DNA of 37,500 bases, taken from the NCBI RefSeq assembly GCF_007855645.1, contig NZ_CP042261.1:1-37500 (forward strand), read 5' to 3'. Shown here in pieces: positions 7,989-14,770 of this stretch. Each line of letters opens with the position of its first letter. The first letter of the stretch is position 1. The notes under the pieces were generated by a model, which worked only from the letters and a program-made list of their open reading frames with translations, was not told where the DNA came from and did not search any database. Both the position numbers and the translations under genes were made by a program. Source of the stretch: Qingshengfaniella alkalisoli. Lineage in GTDB: Bacteria > Pseudomonadota > Alphaproteobacteria > Rhodobacterales > Rhodobacteraceae.

Positions 7989-8516
7989 ATGAGCATTCGA
8001 CCGATCTTGATCCATCCCGACCCACGCCTGAAGAAGGTTGCAGACCCCGTTGCGGATATCTCCGACGAGCTGCGCGCGCTGTCCGATGACATGCTGGCAA
8101 CCATGTACAACGCGCCAGGTATCGGGCTGGCCGCGCCGCAGATCGGCGTTATGAAGCGTGTGATCGTTCTGGATTGCGAGAAGGAAGAAGGGACGGAACC
8201 CAAGCCCTTGGTCATGTTCAACCCAGAGATCATTGCGTCCAGCGATGAGCAAAGCACCTATGAGGAAGGTTGCCTGTCCATCCCCGAAATCTATGCCGAG
8301 GTCACGCGCCCGAAGCTGGTGACCGCGCGTTGGATTGACCGGGACGGCAATGAACAGCAGCAAGAATTCGACGAGCTGTGGGCAACCTGCGTGCAGCATG
8401 AGATCGACCATCTAGATGGCAAGCTGTTCATCGACTATCTCAAGCCACTCAAGCGCCAGATGATCACGCGCAAGATGACCAAGCTGAAGCGCGACCGAGC
8501 GCGTGAGGCAAGCTGA
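7989..8516 (+). CDS. def: Peptide deformylase
   Basis: Removes the N-formyl group from nascent proteins at the ribosome exit. All three deformylase motifs are intact in this 175-aa protein: GIGLAAPQ (about 45-52), EEGCLS with metal-ligand Cys95, and QHEIDH with ligands His137 and His141 and catalytic Glu138. The start at 7989 (MSIRPIL) matches the family; upstream in-frame codons add unlike residues. It is the first gene of a compact operon: unknown gene, degenerate deformylase, then fmt. This copy is the one expected to be catalytically active, and so probably essential. Confidence 0.96.
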   Translation: MSIRPILIHPDPRLKKVADPVADISDELRALSDDMLATMYNAPGIGLAAPQIGVMKRVIVLDCEKEEGTEPKPLVMFNPEIIASSDEQSTYEEGCLSIPEIYAEVTRPKLVTARWIDRDGNEQQQEFDELWATCVQHEIDHLDGKLFIDYLKPLKRQMITRKMTKLKRDRAREAS

Positions 8517-8520
8517 TCCG

Positions 8521-8985
8521 ATGGCGGCGGCGCAGGGCTATACCCCCCGTGATTTCGCGCCGCTTGATCCGTGGGAACTGGGCGGTGTCAGTTTCAAGGT
8601 CTATTCCATCGCGCTTCAGGGCAGTCACCGGACATTGTCTCTGGAGGTCGCGGCCAGGGATTTTGTTGTCGAAACGCTGCCGGACCTGATCGCACGCGAA
8701 GGCGATGCTAAGGGTGTCGGATACATCATCTTGCATGAAGGCGAAGACGCGAACTGGCTGTTGATGCACTGGTGGGCGCATGGCGAGATTTGTTGCCAGT
8801 CACTCGCAAGTGCCGACAAGGGCAGCGTGGTGTTCCGTTCGCTCGACGTTCGGCCGCTGATGGCGTGTGTGTGGGAATTGCAGATCATCAACTTTGAGAC
8901 CCACGCCTTTATCGACACGATGCTGGTGCGCGGAGAAACAGCGGATGCCTATCTTGCCACGCAGCTTTCCGAGGGGCGCTACTGA
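8521..8985 (+). CDS. Conserved protein of unknown function in the def-fmt operon
   Basis: A 154-aa protein starting at 8521, 4 nt after the def stop, and ending directly against the next ATG at 8986. I do not recognise a named family. It has no signal peptide, membrane segment or deformylase motifs. Visible features are an aromatic stretch NWLLMHWWAHG with a following ICCQ (two adjacent cysteines), and an alternation of short hydrophobic and charged runs suggesting a compact alpha/beta fold. The N-terminus (GYTPRDFAPLDPWELGG) reads like a lid or linker. Position inside the deformylase/formyltransferase operon suggests a link to translation or N-terminal processing, but that is guilt by association. 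A start 18 nt upstream, overlapping def, is also possible. Confidence 0.75.
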   Translation: MAAAQGYTPRDFAPLDPWELGGVSFKVYSIALQGSHRTLSLEVAARDFVVETLPDLIAREGDAKGVGYIILHEGEDANWLLMHWWAHGEICCQSLASADKGSVVFRSLDVRPLMACVWELQIINFETHAFIDTMLVRGETADAYLATQLSEGRY

Positions 8986-9483
8986 ATGACTGTTCGAGCT
9001 TTCGTGATGTGGCCAGATCGCCGGTTACGTATCCCGTGTGCCGATGTCGACAAGATTGACGACGAGGTGCGCCGGGTCTGGGCTGACATGATCGAAACGA
9101 TGGATGCGATGCCGGGCTACGGCCTGGCGGCTTGCCAGATCGGGATCATGCGTCGATTGGCTGTCGTTGATTGCTCGGAGGAGCGCGGCAAGGCCGTGCT
9201 GATGGCGAACCCCGAGGTGCTTCATGCCTCCGTTCAGCCACGCGCGCATGAAGAGGCAAGTCCCAACCTGCCCGGTATCGCCGCCAAGATCGATCGCCCC
9301 CGTGCTGTGACAGTGCGGTTCCTGAACGAGGCGGGGGAAGTTGAAGACCGGGATTTCGTGGGGCTTTGGGCGACGTCCGTGCAGCATCAGATCGATCATC
9401 TGTCAGGAAAGATGTATTTCGACCATCTTAGCCGCATGAAGCGGCAGATGTTGCTGAAGAAAGCCGACAAACTGCGGAGATGA
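8986..9483 (+). CDS. Degenerate peptide deformylase paralogue
   Basis: A 165-aa protein clearly of the deformylase fold. Motif 1 is kept (GYGLAACQ, 44-51) and the C-terminus ([15 protein letters not shown]) resembles that of the adjacent active def. Motif 2 reads EEASPNLP where def has EEGCLSIP, so the metal-ligand Cys becomes Ser92. Motif 3 reads HQIDH, so both metal histidines (134, 138) remain but the catalytic Glu is Gln135. Deformylase activity as usually understood should be lost. The reading frame is intact, without stops, and translationally packed between its neighbours (start directly at the previous stop, end against fmt), so it looks like a maintained gene with a new role. It could bind formyl-Met peptides or ribosomes without hydrolysis. 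Confidence 0.88.
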   Translation: MTVRAFVMWPDRRLRIPCADVDKIDDEVRRVWADMIETMDAMPGYGLAACQIGIMRRLAVVDCSEERGKAVLMANPEVLHASVQPRAHEEASPNLPGIAAKIDRPRAVTVRFLNEAGEVEDRDFVGLWATSVQHQIDHLSGKMYFDHLSRMKRQMLLKKADKLRR

Positions 9484-9485
9484 GC

Positions 9486-10385
9486 ATGCGTGTGGTTTTC
9501 ATGGGAACGCCCCATTTTTCCGTGCCGGTGCTGGACGCGCTGGTTGAAGCCGGGCACGAGGTGGCCGCCGTCTATTGTCAGCCGCCCCGACCGGCCGGAC
9601 GGGGCAAGAAAGATCGCCCTTCGCCTGTGCAAGCCCGCGCCGAAGCCCTCGGGTTGAAGGTTCGTCACCCTGTCTCGCTGCGCAATGATGAGGCGCAAGC
9701 GGAGTTTGTGGCGCTAAGGGCGGATGTGGCCGTCGTGGTCGCATATGGGCTGATTCTTCCGCAGCCAATCCTCGATGCACCTAGCCACGGTTGTCTGAAC
9801 ATCCATGCCTCGCTCCTGCCGCGTTGGCGAGGGGCGGCACCGATCCATCGTGCGATCATGGATGGGGACGCCGAAACAGGTGTGTGTATCATGCAGATGG
9901 AAGCCGGGCTTGACACCGGGCCCGTGCTGCTGCGCAAGGCGACACCGATTGGCGCGGACGAAACCACGGCGATGCTGCATGATCGCCTGTCCGCGATGGG
10001 CGCGCGCATGATCGTCGAGGCCTTGTCGCGCTTGATAGAACTGACGCCGCAGCCGCAACCCGACAACGGCGTGACCTATGCCAAGAAGATCGACAAGGCC
10101 GAGGCGCGGATCGACTGGACGCGCCCTGCATCCGAGGTTGATCGGCTGATCAGGGGGCTTTCGCCATTTCCCGGCGCGTGGTGTGAGATTGATGGAGAGC
10201 GGGTCAAGCTGCTTCGGTCGCGATTGACCGATGGGGTCGGATCGCCGGGAGAGGTCCTGTCCGGTTTTACCATTGCATGTGGCGAAAGTGCGGTCGAGAT
10301 CACCGAGGCACAGCGGCAGGGCAAACGACCCATGAATGCCGAAGACATCCTGCGTGGCGTGCAACTTCCTGACCGGCTGGACTAA
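9486..10385 (+). CDS. fmt: Methionyl-tRNA formyltransferase
   Basis: Formylates initiator Met-tRNA using 10-formyl-tetrahydrofolate, supplying the group that deformylase later removes. Residues include the N-terminal [16 protein letters not shown], the folate-site loop [20 protein letters not shown] and the catalytic Asp in GLDTGPVL. The C-terminal OB-like tRNA-binding domain covers roughly the last 95 residues. It is 299 aa from 9486. An ATG at 9480 overlaps the previous stop (ATGA), but GGAG stands 6 nt before 9486 and homologues begin there. It ends in a 4-nt overlap with the convergent TRIC-family gene. Confidence 0.96.
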   Translation: MRVVFMGTPHFSVPVLDALVEAGHEVAAVYCQPPRPAGRGKKDRPSPVQARAEALGLKVRHPVSLRNDEAQAEFVALRADVAVVVAYGLILPQPILDAPSHGCLNIHASLLPRWRGAAPIHRAIMDGDAETGVCIMQMEAGLDTGPVLLRKATPIGADETTAMLHDRLSAMGARMIVEALSRLIELTPQPQPDNGVTYAKKIDKAEARIDWTRPASEVDRLIRGLSPFPGAWCEIDGERVKLLRSRLTDGVGSPGEVLSGFTIACGESAVEITEAQRQGKRPMNAEDILRGVQLPDRLD

Positions 10386-11011
10386 CCCTTGTTGCGGGGT
10401 GGCCGTGGCTTGTAGACGGGGATGCGCCAACCAAACGCAAGCGATCCGCCGCGCAACAGAAAACATACCACGGTGCACGCCACCAGCGGCAACCACGGAC
10501 TGGGATGTAGTTCTGCCATGACAACAGATGCGATCGCACCTGCAAGCGCTGCGGTGACATAGATCTCGCCGGTTTTCAGGGCCAGCGGCACTTCATTGCA
10601 GACCACGTCGCGCATCAACCCGCCCATGCAACCTGTGATCACACCCATCAGCAGCACGATATAGGTTGGCTCATCCATGCTTTGGGCGGCGGCGATACCT
10701 GCTGAAACCGCCACGGAAAGTGCCAGTGCGTCGATCCAAAGCAGCACCTGATACCGATGTTCAAGAAGATGGGCAGAAAAAAAGACGATGATCGAGGCCA
10801 ATGTTGCAACGAACATGTAACTCGGAGCGTCCAGCCAGAAAACAGGATGACGGTTCAACAGTACATCCCGGACAGTTCCCCCGCCAACCGCAGTCAGGCA
10901 GGCAATAAAAACAAAGCCCACGATGTCGAGTTGTGCGCGCGATGCCACCAACGCACCGGACACCGCGAAGACCAGAACGGCGGCGAGATCCAGTGCGACC
11001 GGCGGGTTCAT
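10382..11011 (-). CDS. TRIC/UPF0126 family membrane channel protein (YadS/YicG-like)
   Basis: Integral inner-membrane protein of 209 aa with about seven hydrophobic segments and the duplicated glycine-rich motif of the TRIC family: [13 protein letters not shown] in the first half and [13 protein letters not shown] in the second. Homologues form trimeric monovalent-cation channels; some bacterial relatives are only annotated as UPF0126. The C-terminus is basic ([10 protein letters not shown]) and presumably cytoplasmic. Its ATG overlaps the rnhA stop by 4 nt, so it is the last gene of an ispH-rnhA-TRIC transcript. Substrate and physiological role are not determinable here. Confidence 0.9.
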   Translation of the reverse strand: MNPPVALDLAAVLVFAVSGALVASRAQLDIVGFVFIACLTAVGGGTVRDVLLNRHPVFWLDAPSYMFVATLASIIVFFSAHLLEHRYQVLLWIDALALSVAVSAGIAAAQSMDEPTYIVLLMGVITGCMGGLMRDVVCNEVPLALKTGEIYVTAALAGAIASVVMAELHPSPWLPLVACTVVCFLLRGGSLAFGWRIPVYKPRPPRNKG

Positions 11012-11478
11012 CCGGCCTTCTTTCGTTCAGGCTTGAAGGGTTTCATGCCTGCACGGGCCAGCGCATCGGCACGTTCGTTTTCAGGATGCCCCGCGTGACC
11101 CTTGACCCATTCCCATGTGATCTCGTGGCGCTTGCAAGCTTCATCCAGCCGCCGCCACAGGTCTTCGTTCTTTACGGGCTTCTTCGTCGATGTCTTCCAG
11201 CCATTCTTCTTCCAACCGAACATCCACTGCGTGATCCCGCCCTTCACATAGGCGCTGTCTGTCACAACGGTGATCGTGCTGGGGCGCTCCAGCGCTTCCA
11301 GCGCGTTGATCGCTGCCAGCAGTTCCATGCGGTTGTTTGTCGTTTCCGCCTCGCCGCCGCAAAGCTCGCGCTCGCGGAGCACCTTGTCGCCGTTCTTTGC
11401 GATCAGCAGCGCTCCCCACCCGCCAGGGCCGGGGTTTCCGCTGCATGCGCCGTCTGTGTAGGCGTAAAGCGCTGGCAT
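11008..11478 (-). CDS. rnhA: Ribonuclease HI
   Basis: Cleaves the RNA strand of RNA-DNA hybrids, removing primers and R-loops. At 156 aa it is the usual size. Active-site residues are visible: Asp9 in [15 protein letters not shown], Glu52 in NNRMELLAA, Asp74 in VVTDSAYV, and His128/Asp138 in [13 protein letters not shown]. The basic handle ([15 protein letters not shown]) is present as in E. coli. Its start codon overlaps the ispH stop by one base (TGATG), implying coupled translation. Confidence 0.96.
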   Translation of the reverse strand: MPALYAYTDGACSGNPGPGGWGALLIAKNGDKVLRERELCGGEAETTNNRMELLAAINALEALERPSTITVVTDSAYVKGGITQWMFGWKKNGWKTSTKKPVKNEDLWRRLDEACKRHEITWEWVKGHAGHPENERADALARAGMKPFKPERKKAG

Positions 11479-12446
11479 CAGGCGGGCATCCGCAACACGC
11501 GCGGCACCTTGAATTCGATGTTTTCCTGTGCGGTTTCGACCATCTCGGTTGTTACGTTATATCTTGCGCGGAAGGCGTCCACGACTTCCGTCACCAATTC
11601 TTCGGGGGCGGATGCGCCGGCTGTGATGGCGATGCTGCGGATTCCGTCGAGTGCCCGCCAGTCGATGTCGTCCGCGCGTTGCACCAGTTGGGCATAATTG
11701 CAGCCGGCTTTGGCTCCCACATCCACGAGCCGCATGGAGTTGGACGAATTGGGTGCGCCCACAACCAGCAGTGCGTCAGATTTCGGCGCGACGGCTTTCA
11801 CGGCCTCCTGCCTGTTGGTGGTAGCGTAGCAGATATCTTCCTTATGCGGTCCAACAATGTTGGGAAAGCGTGATTTCAGAGCGGCGACGATCTCTACCGT
11901 GTCATCAACGGACAGGGTGGTCTGCGTAACAAAAGCCAGCTTCTCTGGATCGCGCGGAGTCAGCGTTGCGACATCGGCGACTGTTTCAACCAGCAGAACC
12001 CCGCCGTCAGGGAGCTGCCCCATTGTGCCGATGGTCTCGGGATGGCCTGCATGTCCAATCATGACGATCTGCAGATTGTTGTCGTGGTGGCGCGCGGCCT
12101 CCATGTGGACTTTGGATACCAGCGGACAGGTCGCGTCGACATATATCATGTCGCGGCGGTTGGCCTCGGCAGGCACGGATTTCGGAACGCCATGAGCCGA
12201 GAAGATCACGGGGCGATCCTCCGGGCATTCTTCGAGTTCCTCGACGAACACCGCACCTTTGGCGCGTAACCCGTCCACGACATACCGATTATGCACTATT
12301 TCATGGCGTACATAGACGGGAGCGCCCCACTTCTCCAGTGCCATTTCCACGATCTTGATCGCGCGGTCCACGCCGGCGCAGAAACCACGCGGGGCGGCTA
12401 GATACAGGGTCAGGTCAGGTTTGGTCATGCTGGGCTCACGATTCAT
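11478..12446 (-). CDS. ispH: 4-hydroxy-3-methylbut-2-enyl diphosphate reductase
   Basis: Last step of the non-mevalonate isoprenoid pathway, reducing HMBPP to IPP and DMAPP with an oxygen-sensitive [4Fe-4S] cluster. The three cluster cysteines are present: Cys23 in [12 protein letters not shown], Cys107 in VDATCPLV and Cys206 in [17 protein letters not shown] and GAPNSSNS substrate-site motifs are intact. From 12446 it is 322 aa. The ATG at 12428 ([10 protein letters not shown]) equally matches homologues; I chose 12446 because AGGTGGAGG precedes it. It lies 61 nt after the YqaA-like gene and is overlapped by rnhA. Confidence 0.95.
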   Translation of the reverse strand: MNREPSMTKPDLTLYLAAPRGFCAGVDRAIKIVEMALEKWGAPVYVRHEIVHNRYVVDGLRAKGAVFVEELEECPEDRPVIFSAHGVPKSVPAEANRRDMIYVDATCPLVSKVHMEAARHHDNNLQIVMIGHAGHPETIGTMGQLPDGGVLLVETVADVATLTPRDPEKLAFVTQTTLSVDDTVEIVAALKSRFPNIVGPHKEDICYATTNRQEAVKAVAPKSDALLVVGAPNSSNSMRLVDVGAKAGCNYAQLVQRADDIDWRALDGIRSIAITAGASAPEELVTEVVDAFRARYNVTTEMVETAQENIEFKVPRVLRMPA

Positions 12447-12507
12447 TGCCTCCACCTAGTGCGAATGACGAGGAATTGTCACCCTCTAGCGCAAGAAATT
12501 GAAGGTT

Positions 12508-12909
12508 TCAGCCCGCCACAGCCGCTGTCAGCCACGCCAGAATGATGTAGCGCCCGATTTTTGCAGTGGAAACCAGTGCCAGGAAGACGGCTGGTCGGGT
12601 TCGCATCACCCCGGCAACCACGGTGAGCGCATCACCGAACGGCGCCCAGGATAGCAATAGGGTCCAGACACCATAGCGAGAATACCAGCGCTGAGCGCGC
12701 GCAAGCTGCGTCTCCGTCACGGGAAACCAGCGTCGGTCCTTGAAATGCTCCAACGCCAACCCGAGCGCGTAGTTGACACCTGACCCCGCGATGTTGCCGA
12801 TGCTGGCCGCTATGATCAGAGCCAAGACCGACAGGCTGGCCTGCAACTGAAGCGCAACGAACAGGACTTCGGACTGGAAGGGAAGAATTGTGGCGGCACC
12901 GAAGGCCAC
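12508..12909 (-). CDS. YqaA-family inner-membrane protein (DedA/SNARE-associated type), uncertain start
   Basis: Small polytopic membrane protein of the YqaA branch of the DedA/VTT-like superfamily; function in lipid or membrane homeostasis is inferred from the superfamily only. Recognisable parts are GAATILPFQSEVLFVAL, ASIGNIAGSGVNYALG, and RYGVWTLLLSWAPFGDALTVVAGVMR, with a C-terminal membrane helix. The only standard start codon is the GTG at 12907-12909, giving 133 aa, but this cuts the first membrane helix: the open frame continues upstream with DFLALLLLSVV, which looks like its natural beginning. No ATG, GTG or TTG exists between the GTG and the in-frame stop, which is the stop codon of the NYN gene at 13024-13026. 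An ATC at 12961-12963 is a candidate rare start. Confidence 0.82.
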   Translation of the reverse strand: MAFGAATILPFQSEVLFVALQLQASLSVLALIIAASIGNIAGSGVNYALGLALEHFKDRRWFPVTETQLARAQRWYSRYGVWTLLLSWAPFGDALTVVAGVMRTRPAVFLALVSTAKIGRYIILAWLTAAVAG

Positions 12910-13023
12910 GACGCTTAGCAGGAGTAATGCTAAAAAGTCTGACTCTGGTAGGAGCGTCTCGATGGCCGGGCCTTTCGGCTGGGTGGGATCGGGCGCGACG
13001 AAAGCCGCCGCGCCGCCAACCGC

Positions 13024-13614
13024 TTATGCAGAGGTTTCCTCGGTCTGATGTTGGCGAGGCTTCGCGGGCTCACCATCGCGATCTTCGCGCGGGGGGCGAC
13101 CGATGACTTCACGCAGTTCGTCCAGCTCGATGAAATTATCGGCCTGACGGCGCAGCTCATCTGAGATCATCGGCGGCTGCGACCGGATGGTAGATACAAC
13201 AGAGACGCGCACACCCTTGCGCTGAAGGGCTTCGATCAGCGGGCGGAAGTCGCCGTCACCGGAAAACAACACAATGTGATCGAGATGCGGGGCAAGTTCC
13301 ATGGCATCGACCGTCAGTTCGATGTCCATGTTGCCTTTGACCTTCCGGCGGCCTTGCGCGTCAATGTATTCCTTTGCAGGCTTCGTGACCATGTTGAACC
13401 CGTTGTAATGCAACCAGTCAACAAGCGGACGAATCGGAGAATACTCATCATTCTCAAGCAGTGCAGTGTAATAGAACGCGCGCAAAAGTTTACCGCGACG
13501 CATGAATTCTTGACGCAGCAGTTTGTAATCAATGTCGAAGCCGAGTGCCTTGGCTGCCGCGTAAAGGTTGGAACCATCGATGAACAGCGCCAGCCGTTCG
13601 TCGCGATAAAACAT
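13024..13614 (-). CDS. NYN-domain protein (LabA/DUF88-like PIN-fold ribonuclease)
   Basis: The 196-aa protein has the PIN-like NYN fold and probably cuts RNA. The acidic residues that bind metal in this family are visible: Asp13 in LFIDGSNLY, Asp97 in KGNMDIELTVD, and Asp120/Asp122 in FSGDGDFRPL. The last ~35 residues are charged, Pro/Arg/Glu-rich and probably disordered. Target RNA is unknown. It diverges from folK across 69 nt that contain a plausible promoter. The downstream YqaA-like gene is in the same frame, 60-115 nt on depending on its start. Confidence 0.9.
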   Translation of the reverse strand: MFYRDERLALFIDGSNLYAAAKALGFDIDYKLLRQEFMRRGKLLRAFYYTALLENDEYSPIRPLVDWLHYNGFNMVTKPAKEYIDAQGRRKVKGNMDIELTVDAMELAPHLDHIVLFSGDGDFRPLIEALQRKGVRVSVVSTIRSQPPMISDELRRQADNFIELDELREVIGRPPREDRDGEPAKPRQHQTEETSA

Positions 13615-13648
13615 GTAGCTATTCCCTTATCGTTTTTGCCGCGCCGAC

Positions 13649-13676
13649 GGTATAAAGCTGGTCTCGCATAGCGCAA
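13649..13676 (-). promoter_or_regulatory. Predicted sigma-70 promoter of the NYN gene
   Basis: On the minus strand TTGCGC (13676-13671) is 16 nt from TATACC (13654-13649), ending 34 nt before the NYN ATG. The -10 is close to consensus. The same -35 hexamer, TTGCGC, occurs in the tRNA-Val promoter at 30 kb. Confidence 0.42.
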
Positions 13677-13683
13677 CATTTAC

Positions 13684-14307
13684 ATGCATAGGTATACAAA
13701 ATTGCGGGCCTCGCAAGTGAGTTTACACAAATTTGAAACATTGGCTCTCGTATCACTTGGCGGGAACCTTTCATCTGGCGAATTGTCGCCTATACAGAGT
13801 TTACAAGATGCGGCCCATCAGCTTGATTGTTTCCCTTTCCGGATCAAACAATCAAGCCCTGTATTCGCAACACCCTGCTTTCCGGCTGGCGCTGGTCCTG
13901 ACTATGTGAACGCTGCCGTGGCCATCTCGGCACCTTTGAAGCCTGCGGAGCTTCTGGTCGCACTGTCGGAGATCGAGCAGGAGCACGGGCGTGAACGAAA
14001 GCGACGTTGGGGCGCACGTACGTTGGACCTGGATTTGCTGGCTGTAGGCAGTGTCGTTTTACCTGATCGTCCCACATTCGAACATTGGCGCAATCTACCG
14101 CTTAATCGACAGCAATTGGAAACTCCGACAGATCTGGTGCTGCCTCACCCGCGCATTCAGGATCGGGGTTTCGTCTTGGTCCCGCTTGCTCGTATCGCGC
14201 CCGACTGGCGACATCCCGTGTTGGACAGGACGGTTCAGCAGATGCTTGACGACTTGCCGCGTTCCGCGCTGGAGGGGATTCGCGAGTTGCCGGAGGCCCT
14301 AATTTAA
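13684..14307 (+). CDS. folK: 2-amino-4-hydroxy-6-hydroxymethyldihydropteridine pyrophosphokinase (HPPK)
   Basis: Transfers pyrophosphate from ATP to the pterin in folate synthesis, ultimately feeding the formyl-folate used by fmt. Visible family features are VSLGGNL near the start, FPAGAGPDYVNAAV, the signature RWGARTLDLDLL with the two metal Asp residues, and LPHPRIQDRGFVLVPL. The 207 aa include about 20 residues before the usual family start; a GTG at 13717 would give a 196-aa protein and is a fair alternative, since neither start has a clear Shine-Dalgarno. The stop overlaps an AT-rich palindrome (ATTTAA-TGA-TTAAAT, 14302-14316). rpoZ follows after 88 nt. Confidence 0.9.
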   Translation: MHRYTKLRASQVSLHKFETLALVSLGGNLSSGELSPIQSLQDAAHQLDCFPFRIKQSSPVFATPCFPAGAGPDYVNAAVAISAPLKPAELLVALSEIEQEHGRERKRRWGARTLDLDLLAVGSVVLPDRPTFEHWRNLPLNRQQLETPTDLVLPHPRIQDRGFVLVPLARIAPDWRHPVLDRTVQQMLDDLPRSALEGIRELPEALI

Positions 14308-14395
14308 TGATTAAATGAAACTAAGCGGCCCTTGTGGTTCCCCTGTGGATGCTATAGAGGTCTCCCCTCCGTTTTTAGGCCTAAGGGAACGAATC

Positions 14396-14749
14396 ATGGC
14401 ACGCGTCACAGTCGAAGATTGCGTAGACAAAGTCCCGAACCGTTTCGAGCTTGTTATGCTCGCATCGCACCGTGCGCGTGAAATCGCCACAGGTGCCCCG
14501 CTTACCGTGGATCGCGACAACGACAAAAACCCGGTCGTCAGTCTGCGTGAGATCGCCGAGGAAACACAATCCGCCGACGATCTGCGAGAACGGCTGATTG
14601 AAAGCTATCAGACTCAGATCGAGGTAGACGAACCCGAAGACGATCAGATGTCGCTGCTCATGGGTGTCGAAGCCGACAAGCCCGCTGAAGACGACATGTC
14701 CGAGGAAAAGTTGCTACGTGCGCTCATGGAAGCGCAGGGGCAGAAGTAA
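14396..14749 (+). CDS. rpoZ: RNA polymerase omega subunit
   Basis: Small subunit that helps assemble beta-prime and, in many proteobacteria, forms one ppGpp site. The 117-aa protein opens with [28 protein letters not shown], the standard omega core, followed by a long acidic tail typical of Alphaproteobacteria. The ATG at 14396 follows AAGGGAACGAATC; the same frame is open upstream, but those codons are not omega-like. Upstream, TTGTGG (14332) and TATAGA (14353) might be a promoter, although the 15-nt spacing is short. It precedes rsh by 21 nt, so the ppGpp target subunit and the ppGpp synthetase are co-expressed. Confidence 0.95.
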   Translation: MARVTVEDCVDKVPNRFELVMLASHRAREIATGAPLTVDRDNDKNPVVSLREIAEETQSADDLRERLIESYQTQIEVDEPEDDQMSLLMGVEADKPAEDDMSEEKLLRALMEAQGQK

Positions 14750-14770
14750 TCATCTGAGGCCGGACGCGGG

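Noticed and set aside
7989..9483. Two deformylase genes read as a recent tandem duplication
   Set aside because: The two proteins differ widely outside the motifs and are separated by an unrelated gene, so the duplication is old.
14302..14316. ATTTAA-TGA-TTAAAT palindrome over the folK stop codon
   Set aside because: It is short and purely AT, and spacing fits neither an FNR-type site nor a CtrA box; no T-run makes it a terminator.
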